Below, piece after piece: positions 41,307-50,403 of a stretch of 64,000 nt of DNA. The position numbers and the translations under genes were made by a program. Under the pieces are notes generated by a model. It did not search any database, had not been told where the DNA came from, and saw only the letters and a program-made list of their open reading frames with translations. Position 1 is the first letter of the stretch. Each line of letters begins with the position of its first letter. The DNA is from Leifsonia sp. 466MF (GTDB taxonomy: Bacteria; Actinomycetota; Actinomycetes; Actinomycetales; Microbacteriaceae). Where the stretch lies: the NCBI RefSeq assembly GCF_900100265.1, contig NZ_LT629696.1:2294001-2358000 (forward strand), given 5' to 3'.

Positions 41307-42713
41307 TCATGGCATTGCTTCGCTCGGCGCCGACGCCCGCACGCGCTCGACGGCCTGCGCGAGCGTACGTAGGCCGTCCGGGATCTGCTCCACCGGGATG
41401 CCGCCGAAGCCGAGCAGGAGGCCGTCCGGTCCATCGCCGAGCCGGAACCGGGAGACCGGCTGCACGGCCACGCCGGCCACCGCGGCCCGCTCGGCGACCC
41501 GGCGTCCATCGATGTCGCCGTCGGCCCCGTCGGCGAGCAGCGCGAGGTGCAGCCCGGCGACCGACGGCACCAACCGGAAGTCCGGCAGCAGCTCCCCCGC
41601 CGCGCGGACGAGCGCGTCGTGCCGCTGCTCGTAGACGCGGGTCGCCGACCGCACGTGCCGCGCGAAACCGCCGGAGTCGATGAAGCGCGCCATGGCCCGC
41701 TGCGTGACGACGTCGTTGTGCCAGTCGCTCAGCCGCTTGGCGTGCCGCAGAGCGGGCAGGAGGCTCGGCGGCGCGACCACGAACCCCAGCCGGAGTGACG
41801 GGGCCATCGTCTTCGAGAACGTGCCGACGTAGACGACCCGGCCGTCGGCATCCAGTCGCTGGAGCGGGTCGAGCGGCCGCGCGCCGAACCGGTACTCGCT
41901 GTCGTAGTCGTCCTCGATGACGACCGCGTCGTTGCGCGCGGCCCACTCCAGCAGGGCGACCCGCCGTTCGAGCGGAAGCACCCCGCCGAGCGGGAATTGA
42001 TGCGACGGCGTCACGTACAGCAGCCGCGCCGGGGGCAGAAGGTCGACGCGGAGGCCGAACTCGTCCACCGGGACCGGAAGCACCCGGGCGCCGGTCGTCT
42101 CGAACAGCTGCCGGACGGGCGGGTAGCCGGGGTCCTCGACGAGGACGGTGTCGCCCGGGGTCAGCAGCACGCGGGCGAGCAGGTCGAACGCCTGCTGGGC
42201 GCCGTTGGTCACCAGCACGTCGTCGGGGGCGGCGTCCACCGAGCGCGCGAGGCCGAGGTGTCGCGCGATCCCCTCGCGCAGCCGGTCGACTCCGGCCGGG
42301 TCGGCGTACAGGGTCGAGCGGGCGAAGCCGCCGCGGAGCTCTGCCGTGACGTAGTGTCGCCAGGTCTCCAGAGGGAAGAGAACGGGATCGGGCGCGCCGA
42401 CGCTGAAGTCGTAGGCGATCGGGCGCGGCTCGGTCCACAGCGGGTCGTCGAGATCTGCCCAGGTCGCGTTCGGATGCGCGGCGCCGCGTCGGGTGTCCAC
42501 GGCGGCGGGACGCCGTTCTGTGCCTCCCCGTCCCCTCGGTGGCGCGCCGGTGTAGGCGACGAATGTGCCCGCGCCGACCCGCGCGGCGAGATAGCCCTCC
42601 GCCGTCAGCCGCTCGTACGCCGTCGAGACGGTCGAGCGCGAGACCTGCAGCCGCTCGGCGAGCTCGCGCGTCGCCGGCAGCCGCTCACCCCGGCGCAGCC
42701 GCCCATCCACCAC
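41307..42713 (-). CDS. MocR/PdxR-type GntR-aminotransferase regulator
   Basis: A 468-residue (as called) regulator fusing a GntR winged helix (GERLPATRELAERLQVSRST, VSTAYERLTAEGYLAARVG) to an aminotransferase-like domain with the PLP Lys in YVGTFSKTMAPSLRLGF. Such proteins sense PLP or its amino-acid adducts. The GTG at 42713 cuts into the first DNA-binding helix: the same frame continues upstream as coding-like ILDLHVAIGDRGDRADRIYR and QLRDAV, but between the upstream stop and 42713 I find no ATG, GTG or TTG. Translation probably begins at a non-standard codon near 42800. It is divergent from the AhpD-like gene, its likely target. Confidence 0.82.
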   Translation of the reverse strand: MVDGRLRRGERLPATRELAERLQVSRSTVSTAYERLTAEGYLAARVGAGTFVAYTGAPPRGRGGTERRPAAVDTRRGAAHPNATWADLDDPLWTEPRPIAYDFSVGAPDPVLFPLETWRHYVTAELRGGFARSTLYADPAGVDRLREGIARHLGLARSVDAAPDDVLVTNGAQQAFDLLARVLLTPGDTVLVEDPGYPPVRQLFETTGARVLPVPVDEFGLRVDLLPPARLLYVTPSHQFPLGGVLPLERRVALLEWAARNDAVVIEDDYDSEYRFGARPLDPLQRLDADGRVVYVGTFSKTMAPSLRLGFVVAPPSLLPALRHAKRLSDWHNDVVTQRAMARFIDSGGFARHVRSATRVYEQRHDALVRAAGELLPDFRLVPSVAGLHLALLADGADGDIDGRRVAERAAVAGVAVQPVSRFRLGDGPDGLLLGFGGIPVEQIPDGLRTLAQAVERVRASAPSEAMP

Positions 42714-42874
42714 GGCGTCGCGCAGCTGGCGGTAGATGCGGTCGGCGCGGTCGCCTCGATCGCCGATGGCGACATGCAGGTCCAGGATGCCCTCCGAGCC
42801 TCGACGAATGGCCTGATCGGAATCGATCGAAATGGATCTTACCCGCAGCCAATCGCATTCTTAGCGTGGAGGAC

Positions 42875-43315
42875 ATGACAGAACGCATCCAACTCCCCAC
42901 CATCGTGCCCGAGGGCTACCGGAAGGTCATCAACCTCGACGGCTATGTCGGCGGCAAGGTCGAGGAGCCGCTCGGCGACCTCATCAAACTGCGCGCCTCG
43001 CAGATCAACGGCTGCACCTACTGCGTCGACATGCACTCGGTCGACCTGCAGGGACGCGGCGTGCCGCTCCGCAAGGTCTTCGCCGTCTCCGCCTGGCGCG
43101 AGTCGCCGTGGTTCACGAACCGCGAGCGCGTCGCGCTGGAGCTGACCGAGGCCGTGACGCTCATCCACGAGGACGGCGTGCCGGACGAGCTGTACCAGCG
43201 GGCGCTCAACGAGTTCGGCGAGGAAGGCCTGGCGAACGTGCTGCTGGCCATCGCGACCATCAACATCTGGAACCGCATCGCCATCCCGACCCGGATGCAG
43301 CCGCCCGCGCTGTAG
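42875..43315 (+). CDS. AhpD/carboxymuconolactone decarboxylase-family peroxidase
   Basis: A 146-residue all-helical protein of the CMD/AhpD superfamily. RASQINGCTYCVDMHSVDL contains the CxxC and downstream His of the AhpD active site, which reduces peroxides through a thiol relay. WRESPWFTNRERVALELTEA is another family stretch. The ATG follows TAGCGT by 7 bases, a leaderless promoter. It is divergent from a MocR-type regulator, which suggests redox or vitamin-B6-linked control. A family E repeat cluster lies downstream. Confidence 0.85.
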   Translation: MTERIQLPTIVPEGYRKVINLDGYVGGKVEEPLGDLIKLRASQINGCTYCVDMHSVDLQGRGVPLRKVFAVSAWRESPWFTNRERVALELTEAVTLIHEDGVPDELYQRALNEFGEEGLANVLLAIATINIWNRIAIPTRMQPPAL

Positions 43316-43370
43316 GCCGCCGTCCTCCGGGTGCGGTCCTACCCGGTGCCGTCCCACCCGCGTCCGCTCG

Positions 43371-43584
43371 CCGGAAATGGAGGACATTCCGCCCCTCAGC
43401 CCGGCGACCCGCCTCCGTTCGCGGCATCCTGCGGCGTGTCGGCGGCGGATCTCCTCCGTTTCCGATCCGACCCGCGGTCGAGCGGCGACTGCAGCTTTCG
43501 GAGGAGATCCGGCGGGTGATCGCCCCCGAACGCCGGGAACGGAGGGGATGGTGTCGGCTTCGGCCGGGATCGCCTCCGTTTCCG
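43371..43584. repeat. Cluster of short inverted motifs, family E cluster 1
   Basis: At least four copies of GGATCnCCTCCGTTTCCG or its complement occur, clearest at 43447-43464 (forward), 43495-43512 (reverse) and 43567-43584 (forward), with weaker ones near 43371 and 43536. The alternating orientation lets neighbouring copies pair. Otherwise the 352-base gap 43316-43667 between the convergent ahpD-like and FKBP genes holds only the FKBP terminator. Confidence 0.7.
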
Positions 43585-43612
43585 ACGCGCACGGCGCGGG
43601 ACGCCCCGAACG

Positions 43613-43651
43613 ACGAAGCGCTCCCCCGGCCGTGCCGAGGGAGCGCTTCGT
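43613..43651 (-). terminator. Terminator of the FKBP gene
   Basis: Perfect 13-base arms ACGAAGCGCTCCC and GGGAGCGCTTCGT enclose a 13-base GC-rich loop. It lies 17 bases after the FKBP stop on the minus strand. Confidence 0.75.
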
Positions 43652-43667
43652 TCGTCGGGTGATCCGT

Positions 43668-44042
43668 TCAGCTGACGCCGAGCAGGTCGATCACGAAGAT
43701 CAGGGTCTTGCCCGACAGCGGGTGACCGCCGCCGGCCGGGCCGTAGGCGAGCGCCGGCGGGACGGTGAGCTTGCGGCGACCGCCGACCTTCATGCCGGGG
43801 ATGCCCTCCTGCCAGCCCTTGATGAGGTTGTTCAGCGGGAAGTTGATCGACTGACCGCGGCTCCAGGAGGAGTCGAACTCCTCGCCGGTCTCGTACTCGA
43901 CGCCGAGGTAGTGCACGTCGACCTTCGCGCCGGGGGTGGCCTCGGGGCCGGTGCCCTCGACGATGTCGACGATCTCGAGGGTCTCGGGAGCCGGTCCCTC
44001 GGGGGCGTCGACTTCCGGCTTCTGGTTGGTGTTCTCTGCCAT
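43668..44042 (-). CDS. FKBP-type peptidyl-prolyl cis-trans isomerase
   Basis: A 124-residue cytosolic FKBP domain preceded by about 20 acidic/polar residues. Family landmarks are VDVHYLGVEYETGEEFDSSW (active-site Tyr and Phe/Asp), LIKGWQEGIPGMKVGGRRKL, TVPPALAYGP and LIFVIDLLGV. It speeds folding at proline bonds. GGGAGG lies only one base from the ATG while TTGGAT ends 7 bases upstream, so leaderless initiation is more likely than ribosome-binding-site-driven initiation. It has no signal peptide. Confidence 0.92.
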   Translation of the reverse strand: MAENTNQKPEVDAPEGPAPETLEIVDIVEGTGPEATPGAKVDVHYLGVEYETGEEFDSSWSRGQSINFPLNNLIKGWQEGIPGMKVGGRRKLTVPPALAYGPAGGGHPLSGKTLIFVIDLLGVS

Positions 44043-44151
44043 GCCTCCCATCCAACCGGTGCCGGGGTGCGGCGTCAAAGCGCGTTCGCTCACCGCGCAG
44101 CCGCGATCGGGGGTTGCGCTCGCCGCGCGCCGGGGGCATCCTTGACGCATA

Positions 44152-44203
44152 ACTCGATCCCCCGGGAGCGCTGCAGGCATCGCCGCACCACCGGGGGTCG
44201 AGT
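44152..44203 (-). terminator. Terminator-like hairpin near the FAD-linked oxidase 3' end
   Basis: ACTCGATCCCCCGG (44152-44165) pairs with CCGGGGGTCGAGT (44191-44203) with one bulged base. It lies about 30 bases past the stop of the minus-strand oxidase gene and before the FKBP promoter. No long T run follows. Confidence 0.5.
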
Positions 44204-44233
44204 CTGTTAAGGCCTCGTGCGGGTCTCCATGTG

Positions 44234-45631
44234 TCAGGCGCCGCCGAAGACCTTGCCCGGGTTCAGGATGCCGAGGGGGTCGAACACGGACTTCAGCTTC
44301 ACCTGCAACTCGTAGGAGTCCGGTCCGACCTCGTCCGCGAGCCAGCGCCGCTTGAGCACGCCGACGCCGTGCTCGCCGGTGAGGGTGCCGCCGAGGGCGA
44401 TGGCGGTCCGGAACAGGTCGTTCGCCGCATCCCACACGGCGTCGGGCACCGTGTCGCCGGTGTAGACGAAGTTGGGGTGCAGGTTGCCGTCGCCGGCGTG
44501 GGCGACGGTCGGGATGGGGATGCCGTACCGCTCGGAGATCCGCTCGATCGCGGCGAACATCTCCGGCATGCGCGAGCGCGGGACCGCGACGTCCTCGATG
44601 AGCACCTCACCGGAGGAGGCCAGCGCCGGGTGGAACGCGCGGCGCAGCGCGAGCAGGCGCTCCCCCTCGTCCGCATCCGCGGCGACCCGGACGGTCCCGC
44701 CGGTCTCGGTCAGCAGCCCACCGGCGGCGGCCGCGTCCTCCGCCCCCGTCGCGCCGTCGAACTGGACGAGCAGGTAGGCCGCTCCGCCGGTCGCACCGAA
44801 TGCGTCCTCGATGGTCTCCGGGCCGAGGTAGGCGGAGATGCGTTCGAGCGCCGGCGCGTCGAGCAGCTCCATCACGGCCGGGCGCAGTCGAGCCGCCGTG
44901 ATGCGGGCGGAGGCCTGCGCCGCCGCGGTCACATCCGGGAAGAGCGCGCCGAGGGTGACCGGTTCCCCGGGCGGGATCGGCTGAACACGGACGGTGGCGC
45001 CCACGATGACGCCCAGCGTCCCTTCCGAGCCCACGAACAGGGCGGTCAGGTCGTAGCCGGTGACGCCCTTCACGGTGCGGTGCCCGGTGCGCAGGAGGCG
45101 TCCATCCGCGAGCACCACCTCCAGCCCCAGGACGGCCTCGCGCGTAACGCCGTACTTCGCGCACAGCAGCCCGCCGGCGTTGGTCGCGATGTTCCCTCCG
45201 ACGGTGGAGATCGCCTTGCTCGCCGGGTCGGGCGCGAAGAACAGGCCGTACGGCTCCAGCGCCGCGTTGAGGTCGCTGTTGACGACGCCGGGCTCGATGA
45301 CGGCGAGCTGGTCGTCGGCCGAGATCTCGACGATGCGGTTCATCGCGGAGACGTCGAGAACGATGGATCCGTCGGTGCCGTTCGCGCCGCCCGCCAGGCC
45401 GGTGCCCGCACCCCGCGGCACGACCGGGACGCGGAACTCGCTCGCCGCCCGCAGCGTCGCCTGCACGTGCGCCACCGATCGCGCGGTCACGATCGCGAGC
45501 GGGCGGCCCTCGGCCACCCATCCCGAGCGGTCGGTGCGGGCGGCGTCCAGGAGTGCGGGGTCGGTCGTCAGCACGCCGGCGTCGGCGGCCTCCTCGCCGA
45601 GCGCGGCCGCGAGCCAGTCGAGTACGTCCAT
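44234..45631 (-). CDS. FAD-linked 2-hydroxyacid oxidase/dehydrogenase (GlcD/Dld-like)
   Basis: A 465-residue PCMH-type flavoprotein oxidising a 2-hydroxyacid such as glycolate or D-lactate. FAD-binding stretches are VVPRGAGTGLAGGANGTDGS, ASKAISTVGGNIATNAGGLL and VTGYDLTALFVGSEGTLG. The C-terminal half has HAGDGNLHPNF and TGEHGVGVLKR with the catalytic His residues, then DPLGILNPGKVF. It stands alone, so whether it uses a partner iron-sulfur subunit is unknown. TAGCCT 7 bases before the ATG indicates a leaderless start; the GGGAGG between them is too close to be a ribosome-binding site. Confidence 0.88.
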   Translation of the reverse strand: MDVLDWLAAALGEEAADAGVLTTDPALLDAARTDRSGWVAEGRPLAIVTARSVAHVQATLRAASEFRVPVVPRGAGTGLAGGANGTDGSIVLDVSAMNRIVEISADDQLAVIEPGVVNSDLNAALEPYGLFFAPDPASKAISTVGGNIATNAGGLLCAKYGVTREAVLGLEVVLADGRLLRTGHRTVKGVTGYDLTALFVGSEGTLGVIVGATVRVQPIPPGEPVTLGALFPDVTAAAQASARITAARLRPAVMELLDAPALERISAYLGPETIEDAFGATGGAAYLLVQFDGATGAEDAAAAGGLLTETGGTVRVAADADEGERLLALRRAFHPALASSGEVLIEDVAVPRSRMPEMFAAIERISERYGIPIPTVAHAGDGNLHPNFVYTGDTVPDAVWDAANDLFRTAIALGGTLTGEHGVGVLKRRWLADEVGPDSYELQVKLKSVFDPLGILNPGKVFGGA

Positions 45632-45726
45632 GCCTCCCAGGCTAGCGATCGGGGCGGCCGGTCGGCCGCGCGGTCATGTCCGATTTCCGCTATCGGATGT
45701 CGGCGGCGGGTGTCACGCTGGTGGAC

Positions 45727-47301
45727 ATGAGCACGCTGCAGCATCCCCCGTCCGTCGCGACGACCGGCCCGGCGACGGGCGCTGCCGTCACCGGCTCCGA
45801 CGGCCCGCTCGCCGACCCGGTGTTCGCCGAGCGCTACCGGGCGATGAGCGCCAAGGATGCGCGTTTCGACGGGCAATTCATCACCGGCGTGCACACCACC
45901 GGCATCTACTGCCGCCCGAGCTGCCCGGCGGTGACGCCGAAGCCCGGCAACGTCACCTTCTATCTGACGGCGGCGGCCGCGCACGAGGCGGGTCTCCGCG
46001 CCTGCAAGCGCTGCCTCCCGGACGCCGTGCCCGGTTCACCGGAATGGAACGTCCGCGACGACCTCGCCGCCCGCGCCATGCGCCTCATCGCCGACGGCAC
46101 GGTGGAACGGGAGGGTGTCCCTGGCCTCGCGCGCCGGCTCGGCTACACCCCGCGGCACCTGAACCGCGTGCTCACCGCCGAGCTCGGTGCCGGCCCGCTC
46201 GCGCTCGCCCGCGCCCACCGTGCGCAGACTGCGCGCCTGCTCCTGACCGGCAGCGACCTGCCGATCACCGATGTGGCCTTCGCCGCCGGCTTCAGCAGCG
46301 TCCGTCAGTTCAACGAGACCATGGCCGAGGTCTACCGGCTGACGCCCGGCGCCATCCGGACCGCGGCTCGCCGCTCCCCCGCCGCCGCGCACCGCGAGCC
46401 CGGCACGGTGACACTGAGCCTGCGGCTTCCCGCCCGCGCACCGTTCGATGGCGCGTCGGTGCTCGGCTTCCTCGCGGCCCGCGCGATCGACGGGATGGAG
46501 GTCGCCGGCGCGGACGCGAGCCAGGGCGGCGTCGGGTACGCCCGGGCTCTCCGGCTCCCCCACGGCCCGGCGATGGTGCGACTGACCCTCACCGGCACGT
46601 CCGAATCCCCCGCGGTCCAGTGCGACGCGTCCCTCGCCGACGTCGCCGACCTGGCTCCTCTCGTCGCGCGCGTGCGCCGGCTGCTCGACCTCGACGCGGA
46701 CGCCGAGGCCATCGGCGCCGCGCTGGCCGCCGACCCCGCACTCGCGCCCAGCGTCGCGGCCGCCCCCGGGCTCCGCGTGCCCGGGGCGGTGGATGCGGAG
46801 GAGATCGTCTTCCGCGCCCTCATCGGACAGCAGGTGTCGGTCGCCGCAGCCCGCACCGCGCTGACCCGCCTCACCGACGCGCTCGGCGAGCCCATCGACC
46901 TCCCGGTGCCCGGAGGCGGCACCCTCACCCGACTCTTCCCCACCGCCGCCGCGATCGCCGAGCGCGGGCGGGAGGTGCTCCGCGGGCCGTCCCGCCGGAT
47001 CGACGCGATCGTCGGTGCCGCCGCGGCGCTGGCCGACGGTCGCCTCAGCATCGACGTCGGCGAGTCGCGCGACGACCTCGAACGCCGACTGATGGAACTG
47101 CCGGGCATCGGGCCGTGGACAGCCGGCTACGTCGCCCTGCGGGTGCTGGGCAGCCCGGACATCCTGCTCACCGGCGATCTGGCGCTCCGGCAGGGTGCCG
47201 CGCGGCTCGGCCTCCCCGGGGATGCGCGCGGGCTAGCGGAGTACGGCGCGCGCTGGGCGCCGTGGCGCAGCTACGCCGGGCTCCACCTGTGGCGGGCATA
47301 G
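45727..47301 (+). CDS. Ada-AlkA fusion: methylation-sensing regulator and DNA-3-methyladenine glycosylase
   Basis: A 524-residue protein for alkylation repair. The Ada zinc domain is at the N-terminus ([11 protein letters not shown] and [10 protein letters not shown] give four Cys, one the methyl-phosphotriester acceptor). Next comes an AraC helix-turn-helix ([38 protein letters not shown]). An AlkA_N domain and the helix-hairpin-helix glycosylase follow ([17 protein letters not shown], with the catalytic Asp in [11 protein letters not shown]). It excises alkylated bases and probably induces its own gene. The Ogt methyltransferase domain of E. coli Ada is missing. An upstream in-frame ATG at 45697 is possible. 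Confidence 0.9.
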   Translation: MSTLQHPPSVATTGPATGAAVTGSDGPLADPVFAERYRAMSAKDARFDGQFITGVHTTGIYCRPSCPAVTPKPGNVTFYLTAAAAHEAGLRACKRCLPDAVPGSPEWNVRDDLAARAMRLIADGTVEREGVPGLARRLGYTPRHLNRVLTAELGAGPLALARAHRAQTARLLLTGSDLPITDVAFAAGFSSVRQFNETMAEVYRLTPGAIRTAARRSPAAAHREPGTVTLSLRLPARAPFDGASVLGFLAARAIDGMEVAGADASQGGVGYARALRLPHGPAMVRLTLTGTSESPAVQCDASLADVADLAPLVARVRRLLDLDADAEAIGAALAADPALAPSVAAAPGLRVPGAVDAEEIVFRALIGQQVSVAAARTALTRLTDALGEPIDLPVPGGGTLTRLFPTAAAIAERGREVLRGPSRRIDAIVGAAAALADGRLSIDVGESRDDLERRLMELPGIGPWTAGYVALRVLGSPDILLTGDLALRQGAARLGLPGDARGLAEYGARWAPWRSYAGLHLWRA

Positions 47302-47357
47302 CGCGCGAAGCCCCGCCGTGCAGGCCTGGCTCCGCGATGCAGGCCTAGGATCGGAAC

Positions 47358-48122
47358 GTGCCCTCCCTGTCCGTCGTCATCCCGGCCCTCGATGACGCCG
47401 AGATGCTCGCCCGCTGCCTGGACGACCTCGCCGCGCAGCTCCGACCCGCGGACGAGATCATCGTGGTGGACAACGGCAGCAGCGACGGCACCGCCGATGT
47501 CGCGCGCGCCGCGGGCGCCCGCGTCGTCGAGCAGCCGCAGCGCGGGATCTGGCCCGCCGCATCCACCGGCTACGACGCCGCGACCGGCGACATCATCGCG
47601 CGGCTGGATGCCGACTCGCGCCCGCCGGCCGATTGGCTGCTCCACATCGAGGCTGAACTCGTCGACGCCCCGGAGGTCGGCGTGCTCACCGGCCGCGGCG
47701 TGTTCTACGACGGCAACACGGTCGTCGCCGGTCTCGGGCAGGTGCTCTACATCGGCGGCTACTTCTGGTCGATGGGGATCTGGCTGGGGAACCCGCCCAT
47801 CTTCGGCTCCAACTTCGCCATGCGCCGCGAGGTGTGGCTGGATGTGCGCGACCGCGTCCACCGCGACCGTGGCGACATCCACGACGACCTGGACCTCGCC
47901 TTCCACCTGAGCCTCGACACCGTCGTCCGGTACGACGAGCGGCTCACCGTCGGGATCTCGGCGCGCCCGTTCTCCACCTGGCGCGGCTTCGGGCGGCGGC
48001 TGCGCTGGGCGTACACGACGCTCAGCATGCACCTTCCGGACCAGTCGCCCTGGCGGCGTCGCATCGCCCGCCGCCGACTGGCGCACGACAGGGAGCGCGA
48101 CGCGCCGGGCGCGGTCGCATGA
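47358..48122 (+). CDS. Family 2 glycosyltransferase
   Basis: A 254-residue GT2 inverting glycosyltransferase. The nucleotide-binding N-terminus SLSVVIPALDDAEMLARCLD, VVDNGSSDGTADV and the DxD-type RLDADSRPP metal site are clear. The C-terminal part (DDLDLAFHLSLDT) contains the catalytic acid, and an Arg-rich tail follows. It lacks strong membrane helices except a weak hydrophobic stretch near residue 125. The acceptor is unknown, probably a cell-envelope glycan. TAGGAT six bases before the GTG marks a leaderless promoter. Confidence 0.87.
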   Translation: MPSLSVVIPALDDAEMLARCLDDLAAQLRPADEIIVVDNGSSDGTADVARAAGARVVEQPQRGIWPAASTGYDAATGDIIARLDADSRPPADWLLHIEAELVDAPEVGVLTGRGVFYDGNTVVAGLGQVLYIGGYFWSMGIWLGNPPIFGSNFAMRREVWLDVRDRVHRDRGDIHDDLDLAFHLSLDTVVRYDERLTVGISARPFSTWRGFGRRLRWAYTTLSMHLPDQSPWRRRIARRRLAHDRERDAPGAVA

Positions 48123-48139
48123 ACCGATAGCCTGGATCG

Positions 48140-49015
48140 GTGAGATTCTCGCACCTCAGCAACGCCGCAGATCCCGGGCCCCGCCTGGCAGCCGTCATCG
48201 GAGACGGAGCCCTCTTCCTCGACGAAGTGATGGCCCGGCCGCCGCGGGACCTGCAGGAGCTCATCGAACGGGGCGAGGACGGACTCGCCGAGGTGCGCGC
48301 GGTGGTCGCCGAGGCCGAAGCCGCCGGTCGCGAGCTGCCAGCGGTGCACGAGCTGCGCCACGCCTCCGCTGTGCTCCGCCCGCCGCACGTCATCGCGATC
48401 GGGGCGAACTACGCCGCGCACGCCTCCGAGCTGAAGCTGCGGAGCGAGAAGGCGGCGACCGTCTTCAACCTCTGGCCGAACTCCCTGGCCGGGCACGGCG
48501 GTACGACGACCTGGCCGGCCGACCTCTCCACCCAGGTCGACTATGAAGCCGAACTGGGGGTGGTGATCGGCCGTCCGGCGCGGAACGTCTCCGTGCAGGA
48601 CGCCCTCGACTACGTCTGGGGCTACACCGTGGTCAACGACATCACCGCCCGCGACCTGCAGTTCTCGGAGGCGCAGTGGTCGCGGTGCAAGTCGTTCGAC
48701 GGCTTCACCCCCACCGGTCCCGTGGTCGTCACGGCGGACGAGATCCCCGACCCGCAGGACCTCTGGCTGACCACCAACGTCGACGGTGCGATCCTGCAGG
48801 ATGCGTCGACGGCCGACATGGTCCGCAGTGTCCCGGAGCTGATCGAGTTCCTCTCCCGCTCCGCCACCATCCCACCGGGAACCCTGATCTCCACCGGGAG
48901 CCCGGGCGGCGCGGGGTACTCGCGCACCCCTCCCGTCTTCCTCCGCGACCGGTCCACCGTCACGGTCTCCATCGGCGGGATCGGCTACCTCACCACGTAC
49001 TGCCGCGTCACCTGA
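48140..49015 (+). CDS. Fumarylacetoacetate hydrolase family protein
   Basis: A 291-residue FAH-superfamily enzyme that hydrolyses or decarboxylates 2-oxo diacids in aromatic or sugar-acid breakdown. Metal-site acids appear in QVDYEAELGVVIG and the downstream DITARDLQF motif; SKSFDGFTPTGP-like KSFDGFTPTG and ISTGSPGGAGYSRTPP complete the pattern. The start is GTG with TAGCCT six bases upstream, so it is separate from the GT2 gene although the gap is only 17 bases. No pathway partner is adjacent, so the substrate is open. Confidence 0.87.
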   Translation: MRFSHLSNAADPGPRLAAVIGDGALFLDEVMARPPRDLQELIERGEDGLAEVRAVVAEAEAAGRELPAVHELRHASAVLRPPHVIAIGANYAAHASELKLRSEKAATVFNLWPNSLAGHGGTTTWPADLSTQVDYEAELGVVIGRPARNVSVQDALDYVWGYTVVNDITARDLQFSEAQWSRCKSFDGFTPTGPVVVTADEIPDPQDLWLTTNVDGAILQDASTADMVRSVPELIEFLSRSATIPPGTLISTGSPGGAGYSRTPPVFLRDRSTVTVSIGGIGYLTTYCRVT

Positions 49016-49052
49016 CCCACCGGGCGCGCCGTGGTGCGTTAGCGTATTGGCT

Positions 49053-49964
49053 GTGTCCATCGGAGAGAGGCGTCCGGTCACGGGCGGGGACGACGAGGCT
49101 GCGCGCCTCGATGCCGCGCTGCCCGATATCGACTGGTCGGTCGCGCCCGTCGGCACGGTGTTCTCGCGCTTCCGCGCCCCCAGCGGCGAGCTGGCGGTCG
49201 CCGCGCTGGGCGATCCCGCCGATCCCCGCGTCGTCCTGATCCCCGGGGTGACCGGCTCCAAGGAGGACTTCTACCTCCTGGCGCCGATCCTCGTCGCGGC
49301 CGGCTACTACGTGCAGAGTTTCGACCTGGCCGGGCAGTACGAATCGGCGGATGCCGGCCCTGTGCCCGGCGGCCGCTACACCTACGGCCTGCTCGTGGCC
49401 GACGTCGTCGCGTTCCTGCGCGACGGCGGTCCGGCGCACGTTCTCGGCTACTCGTTCGCGGGGATCCTGTCGCAACTGGCGCTGGTGGAGCATCCCGAGC
49501 TCTTCCGGTCGCTCACCCTCCTGACCGCACCGCCCGAGCCCGGGCAGTCGTTCCGCGGCGTTCGGATCATCGGGGCGCTCAGCTGGTTCGCGACGCCCCA
49601 CATCGGCGCGAGCCTCATGATCTGGGGCATCACGACGAACAAGAACAAGGTGTCCGACAGCCGGCTGGCGTTCGTGCGGTCGCGGTTCGCGTTCACCCGC
49701 CGCTCCAGCGTCGACGACATCGTCGGGCTGATGAAGCGGGTACCGGATGTGCGTGCGCGCGTCGCCGCCAGCGGCATCCCGCTCCTCGTCGTCACGGGTG
49801 ATCACGACCTCTGGCCGACCCACCTGCACGCCGCGAACGCGAAGGCCCTCGGCGCCCACCTCGCCGTCTACCGCACCGGGCACAGCCCCTGCGAGACCGC
49901 CCCGCACCAGCTGGGTCGCGACATGATCGCCCTCTTCCGCGAGGCCGAGGCGCGCGAGCGCTGA
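49053..49964 (+). CDS. Alpha/beta-fold hydrolase
   Basis: A 303-residue hydrolase with the oxyanion stretch VLIPGVTGSKEDFYLLAP, the nucleophile Ser in HVLGYSFAGILSQLAL, an acid in LLVVTGDHDLWPTH and the His in YRTGHSPCETAPHQLG. It has no signal peptide. The nucleophile elbow reads G-Y-S-F-A rather than the usual G-x-S-x-G. The substrate cannot be predicted. I prefer the GTG at 49053 because TAGCGT ends 7 bases before it; an upstream TTG at 49047 overlaps that spacer. Confidence 0.82.
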   Translation: MSIGERRPVTGGDDEAARLDAALPDIDWSVAPVGTVFSRFRAPSGELAVAALGDPADPRVVLIPGVTGSKEDFYLLAPILVAAGYYVQSFDLAGQYESADAGPVPGGRYTYGLLVADVVAFLRDGGPAHVLGYSFAGILSQLALVEHPELFRSLTLLTAPPEPGQSFRGVRIIGALSWFATPHIGASLMIWGITTNKNKVSDSRLAFVRSRFAFTRRSSVDDIVGLMKRVPDVRARVAASGIPLLVVTGDHDLWPTHLHAANAKALGAHLAVYRTGHSPCETAPHQLGRDMIALFREAEARER

Positions 49965-49987
49965 GCGATCCCGCCGCGCCGCGTGGC

Positions 49988-50001
49988 CGAAAAGCCTAGA
50001 C
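49988..50001. repeat. 14-base repeat with adjoining palindrome, copy 1
   Basis: CGAAAAGCCTAGAC is identical to 50817-50830. Here it is followed at once by CCCCACATTTGGGG, a small palindrome, and then a TAGTGACTTC tract about 75 bases before a small plus-strand gene. It may be a promoter or operator used twice. Confidence 0.45.
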
Positions 50002-50076
50002 CCCACATTTGGGGGTAGTGACTTCTCTCTGCGCTGGGCGACGATGAGAGGGCAGCGAGGGGGACGGTATGGATAA

Positions 50077-50289
50077 ATGTCTGAAGACGACTTCCTTCAC
50101 CCGCCGCACGCGCCGCGGCTCCGCGAACACGTCGGCATGATCCGTTGGCAGCGCGTCGGCGACGGTGAGTGGTCGATGGAGACCGCCCGCGGCCAGTACG
50201 TCGGCGGCAACAGCAAGGTCTGGCGGGTCCGCCTCTACGACGGCATCGAGCTCGAGTACGACCTCGACGAGTGGGCGCCCTTCAACTGA
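50077..50289 (+). CDS. Small hypothetical protein
   Basis: A 70-residue acidic protein rich in aromatics (HVGMIRWQRVGDGEWSMETA, VWRVRLYDGIELEYDLDEWA), predicted to be an all-beta small barrel. No family is recognised. The ribosome-binding site is weak. It follows the palindromic element at 50002-50015 within a long leader containing GAGGGGGACGG, which may bind the ribosome at an unusual distance. It has codon-position bias like its neighbours, so I think it is real. Confidence 0.6.
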   Translation: MSEDDFLHPPHAPRLREHVGMIRWQRVGDGEWSMETARGQYVGGNSKVWRVRLYDGIELEYDLDEWAPFN

Positions 50290-50403
50290 CTCTCTTCCGG
50301 TGCCGTCCGCCGGGCCGCGCATCGGCCCCGCGGACGGCACCGATTTCTTCTCCCCTCCGACGGGGGAATCGACCTGAGCGGCCGCACAGCCTAGGGTCGC
50401 AGC

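Noticed and set aside
43371-43584. Family E cluster as a CRISPR array
   Set aside because: The motifs alternate in orientation and spacing is irregular.
44100-44210. Possible tRNA in the stem-rich gap before the FAD-linked oxidase
   Set aside because: The stems do not form a cloverleaf and no T-loop GTTCGA sequence is in place.
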